From: a virus
Reading direction: 5' to 3' (one strand)
Length of the DNA stretch: 47,197 bases
Virus record (IMG/VR): IMGVR_UViG_3300032116_000353
Coordinates: 1-47,197 of that record
The notes under the pieces were generated by a model, which had not been told where the DNA came from, made no database searches, and worked only from the letters and a program-made list of their open reading frames with translations. The position numbers were made by a program, and so were the translations under genes. Below, in pieces: positions 1 through 8,831 of this stretch. Position 1 is the stretch's first letter. Each line of letters opens with the position of its first letter.

Positions 1-158
1 TTTTGATAAAAAGACGAAACATTAAAGTACTGTATTTCTACTATATCCTGATGACTTGATTTTTGAATTAACCTAATTGTGCTTGGAATTTCTTCAAATC
101 CAGGAAAATCAGGATAGGTAACTTTAAATGAGTTATCAAATGCATATTGATTAGTCAT
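1..158 (-). CDS. Partial tail/baseplate gene, probable hub or spike protein (N-terminus only)
   Basis: The reading frame starts with ATG at 158 and stays open for 52 codons to the left window edge, so only the N-terminus is visible. It begins MTNQYAFDNSFKVTYPDF and includes HQDIVEIQYF. Its start overlaps the stop of the upstream LysM-like gene by eight bases (ATGACTAA), the arrangement of translationally coupled tail genes. Its position after the tape measure, the tube-like protein and the LysM-like protein is where contractile phages place the gpD-like hub/spike protein. The product name is inferred mainly from that position. The alternative is another small baseplate component. Confidence 0.55.
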   Translation of the reverse strand, partial: MTNQYAFDNSFKVTYPDFPGFEEIPSTIRLIQKSSHQDIVEIQYFNVSSFYQ

Positions 159-426
159 TTGGAATCCTTAATTGTGTACCATAAGGAATATCAAACGGGT
201 CAATTACTTCTGGATTTACATCCATAATTTGCCACCATAAAGAAGGACTTCCTAAATATCTCAACGCTAAAACATCTAATCTGTCTGTCTCTGTCCACTC
301 ATGATAGGAAAAGGACACTGTATAAGTTGGATACTGACGTAGTACCGTTACAGGATATTGACCAGTTCTTGAATCGTAAGCACGATACAGTCTAGCGTCT
401 GCATAACGACTATCTAAATAAATCAT
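151..426 (-). CDS. Small LysM-like baseplate/hub protein (gp53 or tail-protein-X type)
   Basis: This 91-residue protein carries the pattern DRLDVLALRYLGSPSLWWQI, then an Asn-Pro pair, then a C-terminal YGTQLRIP. That is the core of small LysM-like phage proteins such as tail protein X and baseplate wedge proteins: a turn D-x-L-D-x-L-A, an aromatic W-W-x-I and a terminal G-x-x-L-x-I-P. Such proteins join the tail tube tip to the baseplate. It starts four bases inside the end of the 478-residue upstream gene and overlaps the next gene by eight bases, so it belongs to one baseplate operon. The residues 35 to 90 make the fold fairly clear; the exact subunit role is inference. Confidence 0.65.
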   Translation of the reverse strand: MIYLDSRYADARLYRAYDSRTGQYPVTVLRQYPTYTVSFSYHEWTETDRLDVLALRYLGSPSLWWQIMDVNPEVIDPFDIPYGTQLRIPND

Positions 427-1859
427 CTAAGTTGTTGCCTTCCCCCGCCACCGCTGCCACCTGTTTCCCTTTTGTTTTCAAATTCAATAAATCTGCCAAA
501 TGTAATTCTAACAATTGAAAAGATGGGAACCATTCTTGGGTCAAATATCTTATGTTCAACTGCAAGGCTTATTACTCTAACTGGATAACGCAGTCTATTT
601 CCTAAATGTAGTTCAAGAATGGTAGGACGAATGAATCCCATATCTGCAGTTTTTCCATTATAAGTAGAATTAAAAGTAGCATGTGGAGCATTCATTGTTT
701 TAAACATATACTCCATGTCATACATTGTTCCTTTTTCATGCACTTCTTTTATATCTGGAAGAAGACTTTCCGTTTCTCCTCCGCCAAAATAAACTTGTCT
801 TCTTACTGCTAAACTAGGATTAGTTCTGTATTTCATATCTTCCATGCGGTTGAGAACTAAGTCTAAAGAGACTGCACTACTTGATTTTGTTAAAGGCAGA
901 AACACGTCTTTTCCAGTGGCAATCATTCCAGGGTGTAAGTCCGCGTTTATATCGTAAATCATTTGTATTTTTTCTGGGTTGTATAAAAACCTAAACCCAT
1001 AAAGTTGTTTGTCGGGCGTTCGTTGAGGAACTGACGCTCCATTAACTAGGTCAAGGTTTCCTTTTTGAACGTTTCCTTTTTCAGTAGTTGTACTGTTTAA
1101 AATAGCCTTCATCCACTCTCGGTTTACTCTAAGAACTCCCCTGCCTGGACTTTCTTTCCAATAATTTTCAGCATCAGTTGTATTAAATCCTGGAGTATTA
1201 ATCAAGTTAGATGCATCACCTAATGAGGATGTAAGAGGTGCTGAAGAACCTGTAGAAAATCTGGCTGGTTTAATTAAGGGAAGGTTGTATTTATACGGTC
1301 CTTTTGGCTTCTGTTCTTCTCCTTTTCTTTTATTACCTGATGAGCCGCCGCTTTTATTACCTCCACTACCTGAAGTAGTAGTCACTTTTCCAGTGCTTAA
1401 ATTGTAATCACCAACCGCCTTAATGTTATAGATTGAATTAATTTGTTTTGTAATAGCATCATTTTTATTCTTTAAATCTTTAATGTTGTTTTTTGAGTTG
1501 TTAATTAACTGTTCTCTTCCAGTTATTAGAGTTTGATAAGAAGCAATTGCTGCTAACTCACCTGAAGTTTGGGTTGCACCTCCAGGACTTGATGGACTAA
1601 GAGAATTTCGTGTTAAAGTATTGTACTGAGTTACATACTCTGCTTTGGTAATCTCTGCACTTTTAATAATTGCACTTAAATTATTTATAGTTTTATTATT
1701 TTGAGAAATTTGGTCTCTCAATGACGCTGCAGTTTTTGCGTTTGTTGCTGCAACCTTTGCTTTTTCACGCTCAGTTTTTAAACGCTGCGCAGCAGTTTCA
1801 TTATTCTTTTTATTTTTAGTGTATTCAAGTTGTGGGTTGTTATAAGAAGGACCTGGCAT
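423..1859 (-). CDS. Tail-tip protein with contractile-injection-system tube-like domain
   Basis: The product has 478 residues. Roughly residues 15-130 form a Lys/Ala/Asn-rich helical, probably coiled-coil region, followed by a Gly/Ser-rich linker near 165-180. The C-terminal part (about 285-465) contains GFRFLYNPEKIQM, then SLDLVLNR, and ends in VRITFGRFIEF. The early F-x-x-N-P and the paired beta strands resemble the tube-like proteins that cap the tube in contractile injection systems, where a LysM module follows. Here that module is the separate 91-residue downstream gene. The C-terminus is Gly-rich. The ATG overlaps the stop of the tape measure gene (TAATG), implying coupling. The domain call is moderate; the baseplate location is well supported by order. 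Confidence 0.55.
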   Translation of the reverse strand: MPGPSYNNPQLEYTKNKKNNETAAQRLKTEREKAKVAATNAKTAASLRDQISQNNKTINNLSAIIKSAEITKAEYVTQYNTLTRNSLSPSSPGGATQTSGELAAIASYQTLITGREQLINNSKNNIKDLKNKNDAITKQINSIYNIKAVGDYNLSTGKVTTTSGSGGNKSGGSSGNKRKGEEQKPKGPYKYNLPLIKPARFSTGSSAPLTSSLGDASNLINTPGFNTTDAENYWKESPGRGVLRVNREWMKAILNSTTTEKGNVQKGNLDLVNGASVPQRTPDKQLYGFRFLYNPEKIQMIYDINADLHPGMIATGKDVFLPLTKSSSAVSLDLVLNRMEDMKYRTNPSLAVRRQVYFGGGETESLLPDIKEVHEKGTMYDMEYMFKTMNAPHATFNSTYNGKTADMGFIRPTILELHLGNRLRYPVRVISLAVEHKIFDPRMVPIFSIVRITFGRFIEFENKRETGGSGGGGRQQLR

Positions 1860-4381
1860 TAGTTACTCCCCATCATTGCATTGTTGTTTTCTCTATCAAG
1901 GTATGATTGGACTTGTTTAGCAAACTTCATTGCAGAAGTTTCATCTGCTTGATTAAAGGTAACAGTAATATTTACTGTTTTTGCTCCAGAATCCATAGCC
2001 TGCATCATTGCAGGACCGCCACCACCACGTGGGAAATTGTAGTTACTTGCCTTGCCTTCTCCGTGAACCCAAGCAGACTGATTTACAGCAGATAATACGG
2101 CTGAAGTTCCCGCGTTACTTCTTAACGCGTCTACAATTGCAGCGTATCCTCTTTCAGAAGAACGATTACCAAGAAGTGTTTTAACTGTTGCGTTTAAGCC
2201 TTCTTCCCATGACCCGTATTTCTTTACTCCAACGCTATTTATTGATTTATTTCCACCCAAATCTAAAGTTGTATTTAAAGGGTTAAAACTTGCACTGTTT
2301 TTCCAATGTCCGCCTTCAAATCGAGCCCAGGTTGTTAAAGCCGCAACGTTTGCATCAGTAACAGGTGCTCCAAGACTTCCAAGAAGTTTAGATGCCCAAT
2401 TATTTTGACTTCCTGTTCCCATTTTTCCTGTGTAATTACCAGATGCTCCCGCGCTCGCGCTCGCGCCCATGTACCCTGATAATTTGTTTCCCATTTTTTC
2501 AATAACTATTGGGCTAACTCCAGTGGCTGTGTACGCTGTATTTAAAGAAGATGGGTCTACCGGATTGTTTTGTCCAAATCTAACTTCGTAGTGAAGGTGT
2601 GGGCCTGTTGAGTTGCCTGTATCTCCAGATTTTGCAATCTTTTGTCCCTTTGAAACTTTATCTCCAAGGTTTACTAGGCGTTCACTTAAATGACCATAAA
2701 CAGTTTGGTAGCCATTCCCATGGTCTAGCACTATAGAAGTACCGTACTCATTTCCAGCATTTGTGCTAGATACTGTGCCATCCATGGCTGCTTCTACAGG
2801 AGTTCCTACTGGCATTGCAATATCTGTACCCGTGTGTTTTCCTCCTGAAGATGCCCATAGTGAGTTATCTTGGGCGCCAAACATTGCGGTAACCATGCCA
2901 CCTGGTGCTGCGTATAAACCTCCGCCTTTTCCACCCAATCTTTGTGCATTAAATGATGCGCCATAACCGGATGACCCTCCACCTTGTGGTTTGTCATCCA
3001 TAATCTCAGTAAGTGAAGTAAATCCTGCTGCTACCGTTGCAAGACCTGCAGCAATTCCTGCTCCTGCTATTCCTGGAAAAAGACTGGTTAATGACTTAGC
3101 CATATCCTTTAATCCTGAAGCAATAAGAGGAACACCAGTAGATACGGCTTCTCCTACGTTTGTTCCACCAGCGCCTTGAATAACTCCCTTTAGTTCTGCA
3201 AGTGGACCAACTACTTTTTCCATTGCTCTATTGAACGCATCAACAACTTTTGCTGCTCTGTTAAACCCTTCAACCATTCTGTCTTCTGAGGCTTCATATA
3301 ATCTTGTTTGAGCATAATTCATTTGCCCAACACCTTCAAGAATAGGAATGGCTTCTTTCTCTCCACGCATTGCAAGGTCTGGATTTTTGCCTTTTGCAAT
3401 ATCCATCATGGCAACTTGCATTATGTCTCTTTCAGCGCCTGTTCCAAACAAGTCTGTTAAAGTTCCTGATAAAGTTCCTGATTGAATAGCAAAAGCAATT
3501 TGCTCTGGAGTTGCTCCTCTACCTGCAGTTAATGTACTCATTAACTCTTTAGCAATAGCACCAGTAGACTTAAATTTTCCAGTAGCAGCATCATATGTAT
3601 TAATTCCAAGGTTATAAAGCGCTGCTCCTGTAGGCGCAGAACGCAGACTGGCTAACGCACTTGCTGCAGCAGCATTATCAATTCCTAAATATCTAAACGC
3701 TCCAGCCGTTTCACCTACCATCATTTTATAATTTGAGGTTCCTGGCATAAAACCACGGCTTGCAAGAATTGGAGCAACTATTGCATCAGAACCAACGCTT
3801 GACATTGCATTTCTTAATCCACCAGTTAACTGTTGATTAAGCATCTGTCTATTACCAGTGCCAAGACGTAGTGCTTGCTCTAATCCAACGCTTCGTTGTC
3901 CAAGAAGAGATATGTCTGGAGCAGCAGCGTACATACCTGCAGCAACACCTAGCCCAACTTTTGCGGCACCTTTAAATCCAAATTTAAAAGCATCTACAGG
4001 ACCAAAAAATCCGGTGCCACCGCCTCCTCCGCCACCTCCACCGCCAGCCTGCGAAGTCATTAAACTTGCTTCTGGATTTCCTTGTCTAAATTGCCATGAG
4101 AAACTAAAGTTTCCAAGACTTGATGGCATCATCTTGCCGCCAGAAGACGGCTGTGAAGTTGGGAATTTGGCGTTGTCTGAACCAAGGTTCATTGTTGTAG
4201 AACCTTGACCAACGCCTATCTGCCCACCAGATTGTAGGACGCCCTGCGCACCCCCTAGAGCCTCAGTTGCTTTACCTGAAACTTTATCTAGAGAGTTGTA
4301 TAGGGCGTCAATTTTTTGTTGCAGTTGACCAACGGCAGTAGTCAGGTCACGAACGTTAGACAGCATTTTATTATTTGCCAT
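1859..4381 (-). CDS. Tape measure protein with M23 peptidase and lysozyme-like domains
   Basis: This is the longest tail gene, between the chaperone-like genes and the hub genes, as expected for a tape measure. Near residues 515-595 it has a complete M23 (LytM-type) zinc peptidase signature: HTGTD, then YGHL, then GPHLHYEV with the H-x-H pair. Near 655-780 lies a lysozyme-like region with WARFEGG and FNPLNTT, where the Glu is a candidate catalytic acid. A poly-Gly stretch falls near residues 115-125 and hydrophobic segments near 430-455. I place the start at 4381 because the sequence AAAGGGATTAGT precedes it and the upstream small gene stops one base before it; an in-frame ATG at 4402 has no good ribosome site. 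The 840-residue length would suit a tail of roughly 0.13 micrometres, by inference. Confidence 0.8.
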   Translation of the reverse strand: MANNKMLSNVRDLTTAVGQLQQKIDALYNSLDKVSGKATEALGGAQGVLQSGGQIGVGQGSTTMNLGSDNAKFPTSQPSSGGKMMPSSLGNFSFSWQFRQGNPEASLMTSQAGGGGGGGGGGTGFFGPVDAFKFGFKGAAKVGLGVAAGMYAAAPDISLLGQRSVGLEQALRLGTGNRQMLNQQLTGGLRNAMSSVGSDAIVAPILASRGFMPGTSNYKMMVGETAGAFRYLGIDNAAAASALASLRSAPTGAALYNLGINTYDAATGKFKSTGAIAKELMSTLTAGRGATPEQIAFAIQSGTLSGTLTDLFGTGAERDIMQVAMMDIAKGKNPDLAMRGEKEAIPILEGVGQMNYAQTRLYEASEDRMVEGFNRAAKVVDAFNRAMEKVVGPLAELKGVIQGAGGTNVGEAVSTGVPLIASGLKDMAKSLTSLFPGIAGAGIAAGLATVAAGFTSLTEIMDDKPQGGGSSGYGASFNAQRLGGKGGGLYAAPGGMVTAMFGAQDNSLWASSGGKHTGTDIAMPVGTPVEAAMDGTVSSTNAGNEYGTSIVLDHGNGYQTVYGHLSERLVNLGDKVSKGQKIAKSGDTGNSTGPHLHYEVRFGQNNPVDPSSLNTAYTATGVSPIVIEKMGNKLSGYMGASASAGASGNYTGKMGTGSQNNWASKLLGSLGAPVTDANVAALTTWARFEGGHWKNSASFNPLNTTLDLGGNKSINSVGVKKYGSWEEGLNATVKTLLGNRSSERGYAAIVDALRSNAGTSAVLSAVNQSAWVHGEGKASNYNFPRGGGGPAMMQAMDSGAKTVNITVTFNQADETSAMKFAKQVQSYLDRENNNAMMGSN

Positions 4382-4382
4382 A

Positions 4383-4529
4383 CTAATCCCTTTCCCTGAC
4401 ATAACGGGCTACTTCTAGCCAGTTCTTACGTTCTCGTGGAGATAACGCTTTTATCTCCGTTAGTGTCCAACCTTTAAAAGACCTAGTGAGCGCTGCCCAC
4501 TCCGCAATGAGTGTTTCATAACTCGTCAC
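4383..4529 (-). CDS. Small distal tail assembly chaperone (48 aa, GTG start or frameshift product)
   Basis: A 48-residue frame starts at GTG 4529, one base after the stop of the 267-residue gene, and ends one base before the tape measure ATG. It reads MTSYETLIAEWAALTRSF, then GWTLTEIKALSPRERKNWLE. The segment L-S-P-R-E-R-K-N-W-L-E is typical of the short second tail chaperone of contractile phages. The frame is +1 relative to the upstream gene and stays open for about a dozen codons before the GTG. It could therefore be made either by reinitiation or as a frameshifted fusion, like gpG-gpT of lambda or E-E' of P2. It is too short for most gene callers. Confidence 0.7.
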   Translation of the reverse strand: MTSYETLIAEWAALTRSFKGWTLTEIKALSPRERKNWLEVARYVRERD

Positions 4530-4530
4530 G

Positions 4531-5334
4531 TTAGAATCGAAATAAGGTCCCGAAATTAACGGGAACTCTTACCTCTTTTCCTGTATCAGGGTCAGTCACA
4601 GTGACATTGTCAAACTGTGGCCCTGGGAGCCTTTTATTGATTTCATCAATGATGATTTTACGGTCTTGAATTCCGAGAGTTTGTACCTGGGATTTACTTA
4701 AAACTGGTGTTCCGTTTATTTCTGTAACAGTTCCTTCTAACATTAGAGTGGTCAATTCAGCAGATGACTTTTCAGAGTTCTTAATCATTTCTCTGTGAGT
4801 CTTGCCTGTTGGCAGTTGCACGGTGTAAATGTTCTTTTTGCCCTTTACAGTAAAGTAACGGTCATTTACCTTGTCCGATAGAGTCTTGATTGGGATATCC
4901 GCATCAAGGTCTACTTCAACTTCCTTCATTTCTCCATCAATGTATACAGGGATTATTGTTGTGTTTCCAAAAGTGGCTTTGAATATTGCAAGAAGAAGAA
5001 CATCACGGTCTGCAGATAAGATGCTATCTAGGACCTTATCGTCTGCCCGTTCTTCTCCTATTCTTACAGTACCTCTTTGCAGAATAGTTAACAACGCTCT
5101 TCCCACATTTGGGGCTTTTGCTATTGCTTCTTCATCTGCGCCAGTGAGTTCTCTTACCTCTGCTTCATCGATGACTTCCCCAGTGGCTGTTATGTAGCCA
5201 CCAGGGAGAGTCACGATATTGTTCGAAGGAGAAGTAATCTTTATTTCTTTTTGCTGTGGTTTTTCTTCCACAACATCACTGAGCATTTTATTTGCCAATG
5301 CGGGATTAGCCGCTGCACTAATTGTTTTCGACAT
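4531..5334 (-). CDS. Tail assembly chaperone / T4 gp26-like baseplate family protein
   Basis: The product has 267 residues. After a disordered N-terminus it has LPGGYITATGEVIDEAEVRE, followed by LTGADEEAIA. This proline-glycine-tyrosine then R-x-L-T-x-x-D-E layout is seen in the T4-type baseplate/hub-chaperone family (PF12322) that many contractile phages carry between tube and tape measure genes. AAAGGA precedes the ATG at good spacing. It lies directly after the tube gene and before the 48-residue chaperone, matching the usual sheath, tube, chaperone pair, tape measure order. The family call is from motif memory; the role in loading or folding the tape measure is inferred from position. Confidence 0.65.
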   Translation of the reverse strand: MSKTISAAANPALANKMLSDVVEEKPQQKEIKITSPSNNIVTLPGGYITATGEVIDEAEVRELTGADEEAIAKAPNVGRALLTILQRGTVRIGEERADDKVLDSILSADRDVLLLAIFKATFGNTTIIPVYIDGEMKEVEVDLDADIPIKTLSDKVNDRYFTVKGKKNIYTVQLPTGKTHREMIKNSEKSSAELTTLMLEGTVTEINGTPVLSKSQVQTLGIQDRKIIIDEINKRLPGPQFDNVTVTDPDTGKEVRVPVNFGTLFRF

Positions 5335-5346
5335 TATGTTCCTTTG

Positions 5347-5979
5347 TTAGTCTGCGAAGTCTGGTGCTTGTCCTGCTGCTGTAAGCGCTGTACCCCAGTT
5401 GATATCAAAGCCTTCGTGTACGAAGGTAACTTGTTCAACTAGAAGTGCATTGTCACCTGCGTTGAGGTCAGAGTATGCCACAGATGTAGGCCATGCGTTG
5501 TAGACCTCAATACGCTTTGCTACATGGTCAGTAGCGGCAGCATTTGGGTCTCCAGCACCTGAAGCAGGAATTGGATGTGAAAGAACAGATACTTCAATAT
5601 TGCAACGGAAGTTTTCTGCAATTGAACGTGTGCTGCCACCTGCTGCAACTGTTGCAAACAGAAGGCGCATCCATTCCCAGTTCTGGTTTGTTCCAAGCAT
5701 TACACCACGCTGTAGTGTGAGCGGTGTGAATGTAGTTTGACCAGGAATCTGGTGAACGGTTGTGTTGTACCCACCCTCACGGTATGGGATGGAGTCTGTT
5801 GTTACCGACAGACCAGATACAGAGGTAAACCCAAAAGAAACAGAGTTTACGGCTCCACTGCGTAACGTTCCGCCCAGTGCTCCTGGGAATCCCGTTAGAG
5901 GTTTAAACTGGACAAGGAACCGAAAGTTACGTAACGGGTCGGTTACCAGTGTCGAGCGGTTATTGATTATTGTTGGCAT
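5347..5979 (-). CDS. Tail tube protein (T4 gp19-like)
   Basis: This 210-residue protein begins with a short linker, then DPLRNFRFLVQF, then VSFGFTSVSGLSV and PYREGGYN, followed by PLTLQRGVMLG. These are the signature strands of the T4 gp19-type tube family (PF06841): N-F-x-F-x-V, F-x-x-V-x-G-L and the L-x-R-G turn. It ends with VEQVTFVHEGFDI, the usual last strands. Hexameric rings of this protein form the inner tube through which DNA passes. It lies immediately downstream of the sheath gene, the standard pairing. Length and motifs agree with the family. Confidence 0.92.
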   Translation of the reverse strand: MPTIINNRSTLVTDPLRNFRFLVQFKPLTGFPGALGGTLRSGAVNSVSFGFTSVSGLSVTTDSIPYREGGYNTTVHQIPGQTTFTPLTLQRGVMLGTNQNWEWMRLLFATVAAGGSTRSIAENFRCNIEVSVLSHPIPASGAGDPNAAATDHVAKRIEVYNAWPTSVAYSDLNAGDNALLVEQVTFVHEGFDINWGTALTAAGQAPDFAD

Positions 5980-6000
5980 TTATTTCATTTCTCCTTCGAA

Positions 6001-7512
6001 TTAATTCGCGGTCTTTTGACTTAGGTCAATGACAACGAATTCTGCTGGATACTGGAGTGCGACACCCACTTGGATGCGTACCTCTCCGTTTGCAATTGAT
6101 TGTGCGGTGTTGTTTTCTCCATCGCACTTGATAAAGAACGCATCTGAGTTTGTTGCGCCACGTAGACCACCCTGATTCTTATATTCAACTAAGAATGAGG
6201 AGATTACGGTGCGAAGTGATGCCCATAGTTTTTCATCATTGTTTTCAAAGATTGCAAACTCTGTGAGGTTCTTTAGTTGCTTGCGAATGTAGATAAGCGA
6301 ACGACGCATGTTGACATACTTGTTTGCTGTTCCATCCTGCTTGAGCGTACGTGCGCCCATGACGCAGATGCCTGCACCTGGGAGAGCACGGATTGCGTTG
6401 ACTGGCGATGTGCTTGCGTTCATCGTGTCAAGTTCAGTTGATGTGAAGGTTCTCTCCATGACAACGGCGCCTTGAAGAACCACTCCTACACCTGCTGGAG
6501 CCTTAAATACACCACGTGATGCATCGTTTGATAGGTAGATACCTGCAAGAGCACCTGATGGCCCAATTTTACGAAGCGCACCAGCGCCACGTCCTAGTGG
6601 GTCAGCAATGAAGTAATTTGGGTAATAGACGGCTGCGTAACTTGTATCTGCAAGTGCAGCAGCAGCGCTTACTGCGTTTGCTGGAGTTAAATCTGGGTCA
6701 GTATCTACAACAACGAATCCGTTGTTATCTTCTGCCCAAGAAGTTGCTGCATCAAAAACGCCTGTAGTTCCAGAAGCAAGAGCGTTAGCAACTGGAAGGA
6801 ACATTACAAGTGGACGCTCAAGATTTGAGAATCTAGTAAATACTGATGAACCACTAGCCTTGTAGTTGGTGTAATCAGTAGATGCTGTTGCAGTTCCATT
6901 TGAACCACCTGCAAGTGGGTAGGTTGCAGAAGTCAATGACTGTCCTGAATAACCTGAGTCCACTGTTACTGTGATATTTGGCGAAACAACGTTGATTACG
7001 GTTTCTGCATAATCACTAGAAGTATCATCATCAAAAACGATGTTTTCATATCGTTCAAGAAGGATATCGTCAGAAATGTCGTTTGCTACACCTGACTCTT
7101 TGTACAGAGTAAGTGTGTATGTGCTGGCTACCTGACCTGCTGAAAGAACTGCACGAAGGTTGTTTCCATCCGTTCCTGCATTCTTTGATTGAATATTAAC
7201 TTGTGCTGCGCTACCGCTATCGACTAGGTCGGTATCGGCTTTTACAGCGTTGGATGCGAGTAGGCGCTGAACATAAAGTTCGCGTCCACCGTTTTGAAAG
7301 AATGCTGCTACCTGAAATGTTGCTGGATAAGAAGCGTTATATCCACCAAAGTACTTGGTAAAGTCATACCAAGAAGTTACACGAGTTACCGTTTCTGGTC
7401 CCTGTGCAAAAGGCGCAACTACTGCACCAGCGGCATCCGCACTTGGTCCTTGCGGAAGTGTTGCTGGTAATAGGCGTTCTGTAATATAAACGCCTGGGCG
7501 ACTAAATGACAT
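6001..7512 (-). CDS. Contractile tail sheath protein
   Basis: The product has 503 residues. The N-terminus FSRPGVYITERLL is the hallmark sheath start (P-G-V-Y-x-x-E). It continues with SWYDFTKYFGGY and FFQNGGRELYVQRLL, and the C-terminal half has GARTLKQDGTANKYVNMRR and RSLIYIRKQLKNLTEFAIFE. These match tail sheath subunits of phages and related contractile systems. The protein polymerises around the tube and contracts on infection. It heads the tail module, 21 bases before the tube gene. The identification is very secure and makes this a contractile-tailed phage. Confidence 0.95.
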   Translation of the reverse strand: MSFSRPGVYITERLLPATLPQGPSADAAGAVVAPFAQGPETVTRVTSWYDFTKYFGGYNASYPATFQVAAFFQNGGRELYVQRLLASNAVKADTDLVDSGSAAQVNIQSKNAGTDGNNLRAVLSAGQVASTYTLTLYKESGVANDISDDILLERYENIVFDDDTSSDYAETVINVVSPNITVTVDSGYSGQSLTSATYPLAGGSNGTATASTDYTNYKASGSSVFTRFSNLERPLVMFLPVANALASGTTGVFDAATSWAEDNNGFVVVDTDPDLTPANAVSAAAALADTSYAAVYYPNYFIADPLGRGAGALRKIGPSGALAGIYLSNDASRGVFKAPAGVGVVLQGAVVMERTFTSTELDTMNASTSPVNAIRALPGAGICVMGARTLKQDGTANKYVNMRRSLIYIRKQLKNLTEFAIFENNDEKLWASLRTVISSFLVEYKNQGGLRGATNSDAFFIKCDGENNTAQSIANGEVRIQVGVALQYPAEFVVIDLSQKTAN

Positions 7513-7542
7513 CTTTTCTCCTAACTAGGTTGAGTTTGTTCC

Positions 7543-8265
7543 TTATGGTGCCGTAATAGTTATGCCTTGAATTGCAGTGAATTGACCACGACCAATAACC
7601 TGACTTCCATCAGTATTGCCTTCGTCGTCTGTAACACCAGTGATAGTAAGTTCTTGCGCCTTATAGAGTTTGGTGAAGGTTTCTTGTGCAATCTCGGATG
7701 AGATACGCACAGTGATTGCATTGACAAACAACCGTTTGCCATTTTCTGACACATCGCGTTTTGCGATATCCAGAACATCCAAACGACGATGTGTGCCATA
7801 GACGGTATTTGGCCCCGTCAAAAGGACAGCAAATCGAAGTGGAATCTTTGTGTTTAGTAACTGCGCCAATATTTGGCGGTCATGACGTGGTTGACGTGAA
7901 TATGTAGTAATTTGATAGTCAATGTTTACTGGGATTGGATAATCAATTTCCCAGGCATGGTCATCATCATCAAAGTTTACTTGCTGAACAAACTGAACTG
8001 ACTGAGTGCCTTGTACACCAGCAACCATAACGGTTGGGTCTTGGATATATGCAGGACGAACCTTGCCACGCATAGCACGTGTGAAATCTTCGGCAATATC
8101 AATCATATCGATTGTAATGTAGGGATACTTCTGCTCACGTAACTCTTGGTCAGGTTGACCAAACCATACGCCAACGTTACGAGCAGCGTTCTGCTTTTGG
8201 TCAGTTACGGTCATCCCAAGGAGTAAGTCTCTTAGGGCTTCATCTTCATCAAGTAGGAAACTCAT
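7543..8265 (-). CDS. Tail terminator/tail completion-like neck protein
   Basis: The 240-residue product begins MSFLLDEDEALRDLL and contains KYPYITIDMIDIAEDF, a run of acidic residues FDDDDHAWEI, then YPIPVNIDYQITTYSRQPRH. The arrangement of a short N-terminal helix, an R-x-x-P-Y-I-x-I strand and a P-x-x-x-x-Y-Q-I strand resembles phage tail-terminator and tail-completion proteins that cap the tail tube before head joining. It overlaps the gene before it by four bases (ATGA) and immediately precedes the sheath gene. The role rests on position plus a weak fold pattern. Confidence 0.55.
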   Translation of the reverse strand: MSFLLDEDEALRDLLLGMTVTDQKQNAARNVGVWFGQPDQELREQKYPYITIDMIDIAEDFTRAMRGKVRPAYIQDPTVMVAGVQGTQSVQFVQQVNFDDDDHAWEIDYPIPVNIDYQITTYSRQPRHDRQILAQLLNTKIPLRFAVLLTGPNTVYGTHRRLDVLDIAKRDVSENGKRLFVNAITVRISSEIAQETFTKLYKAQELTITGVTDDEGNTDGSQVIGRGQFTAIQGITITAP

Positions 8266-8579
8266 AGGTCATCCTCGATATGCTTGAAGAGACGGTTTAC
8301 AAAGAAGTGCTCTGCTTCTGCGGTGCGGTTGTTAAAACGACGAACGGCAGCCGTAGGCTGGGTATTTGGAGTGCCGTATTCAAAATCTCTTGCCTTATCA
8401 AAGTGCTTCTTACTCACATTAGATGTGAAGCCATCTTTTCCGTAGGTGACGTTCATAGAACTGACTACGTCTTCAGACCAGCCGCTCTTTCGCGCCTCCG
8501 TGCGCAGGTGCGCAGAAAGGAGCCTAGTCGTTTCTCGACTAGCCATATTTAGGGCGCTATTTAGTTTATTTTTATTCAA
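8262..8579 (-). CDS. HK97 gp10-like tail completion protein
   Basis: This 105-residue protein has an N-terminal helical stretch with TRLLSAHLRTEARKSGW, then a beta segment MNVTYGKDGFTSNV, and ARDFEYGTPNTQPTAAVRRF. The E-Y-G-T followed by a proline and R-F resembles the HK97-gp10-like family that joins head and tail. It overlaps its neighbours on both sides by four bases, showing a coupled operon. The family call is by pattern only, but size, fold pattern and place between neck and sheath genes agree. Confidence 0.55.
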   Translation of the reverse strand: MNKNKLNSALNMASRETTRLLSAHLRTEARKSGWSEDVVSSMNVTYGKDGFTSNVSKKHFDKARDFEYGTPNTQPTAAVRRFNNRTAEAEHFFVNRLFKHIEDDL

Positions 8580-8758
8580 TTCTTTTTGGCCTTTTTCACA
8601 GATGAGGCGGCAACTTTTCCACCGACATAGCCTGCGATAAGACCAGCAATTATTGGGCGTTTATCTTTTGGTTTCCAACCAAAAATGCCACGCATGAACT
8701 CTTCTGCTTCTTTTCCGTTCATTTCAGCGGCACGTTCGTACCAAGGCTTCCAAGCCAT
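8576..8758 (-). CDS. Small protein with glycine-rich hydrophobic segment
   Basis: The product has 60 residues. The first half is aromatic and charged (MAWKPWYERAAEMNGKEAEE). The second half contains PIIAGLIAGYVGGKVAAS, a possible short membrane span or glycine-zipper helix, and it ends in lysines. A strong ribosome site (AAAGGGGA) precedes the ATG. It is the first gene after the terminator at 8832-8855, so it probably opens the tail transcription unit, although I see no clear promoter in 8759-8831. Function is not recognised. Confidence 0.6.
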   Translation of the reverse strand: MAWKPWYERAAEMNGKEAEEFMRGIFGWKPKDKRPIIAGLIAGYVGGKVAASSVKKAKKN

Positions 8759-8831
8759 TTAAATCCCCTTTATCGCAAGTAGTGGGTACTACACGGAGTC
8801 CGCACGGATTTCCGATAAGGATAGGATAAAC

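Noticed and set aside
4382-4402. ATG at 4402 as the tape measure start
   Set aside because: It has no ribosome site and overlaps the 48-aa gene. The ATG at 4381 has AAAGGG at good distance and follows the stop of that gene by one base.
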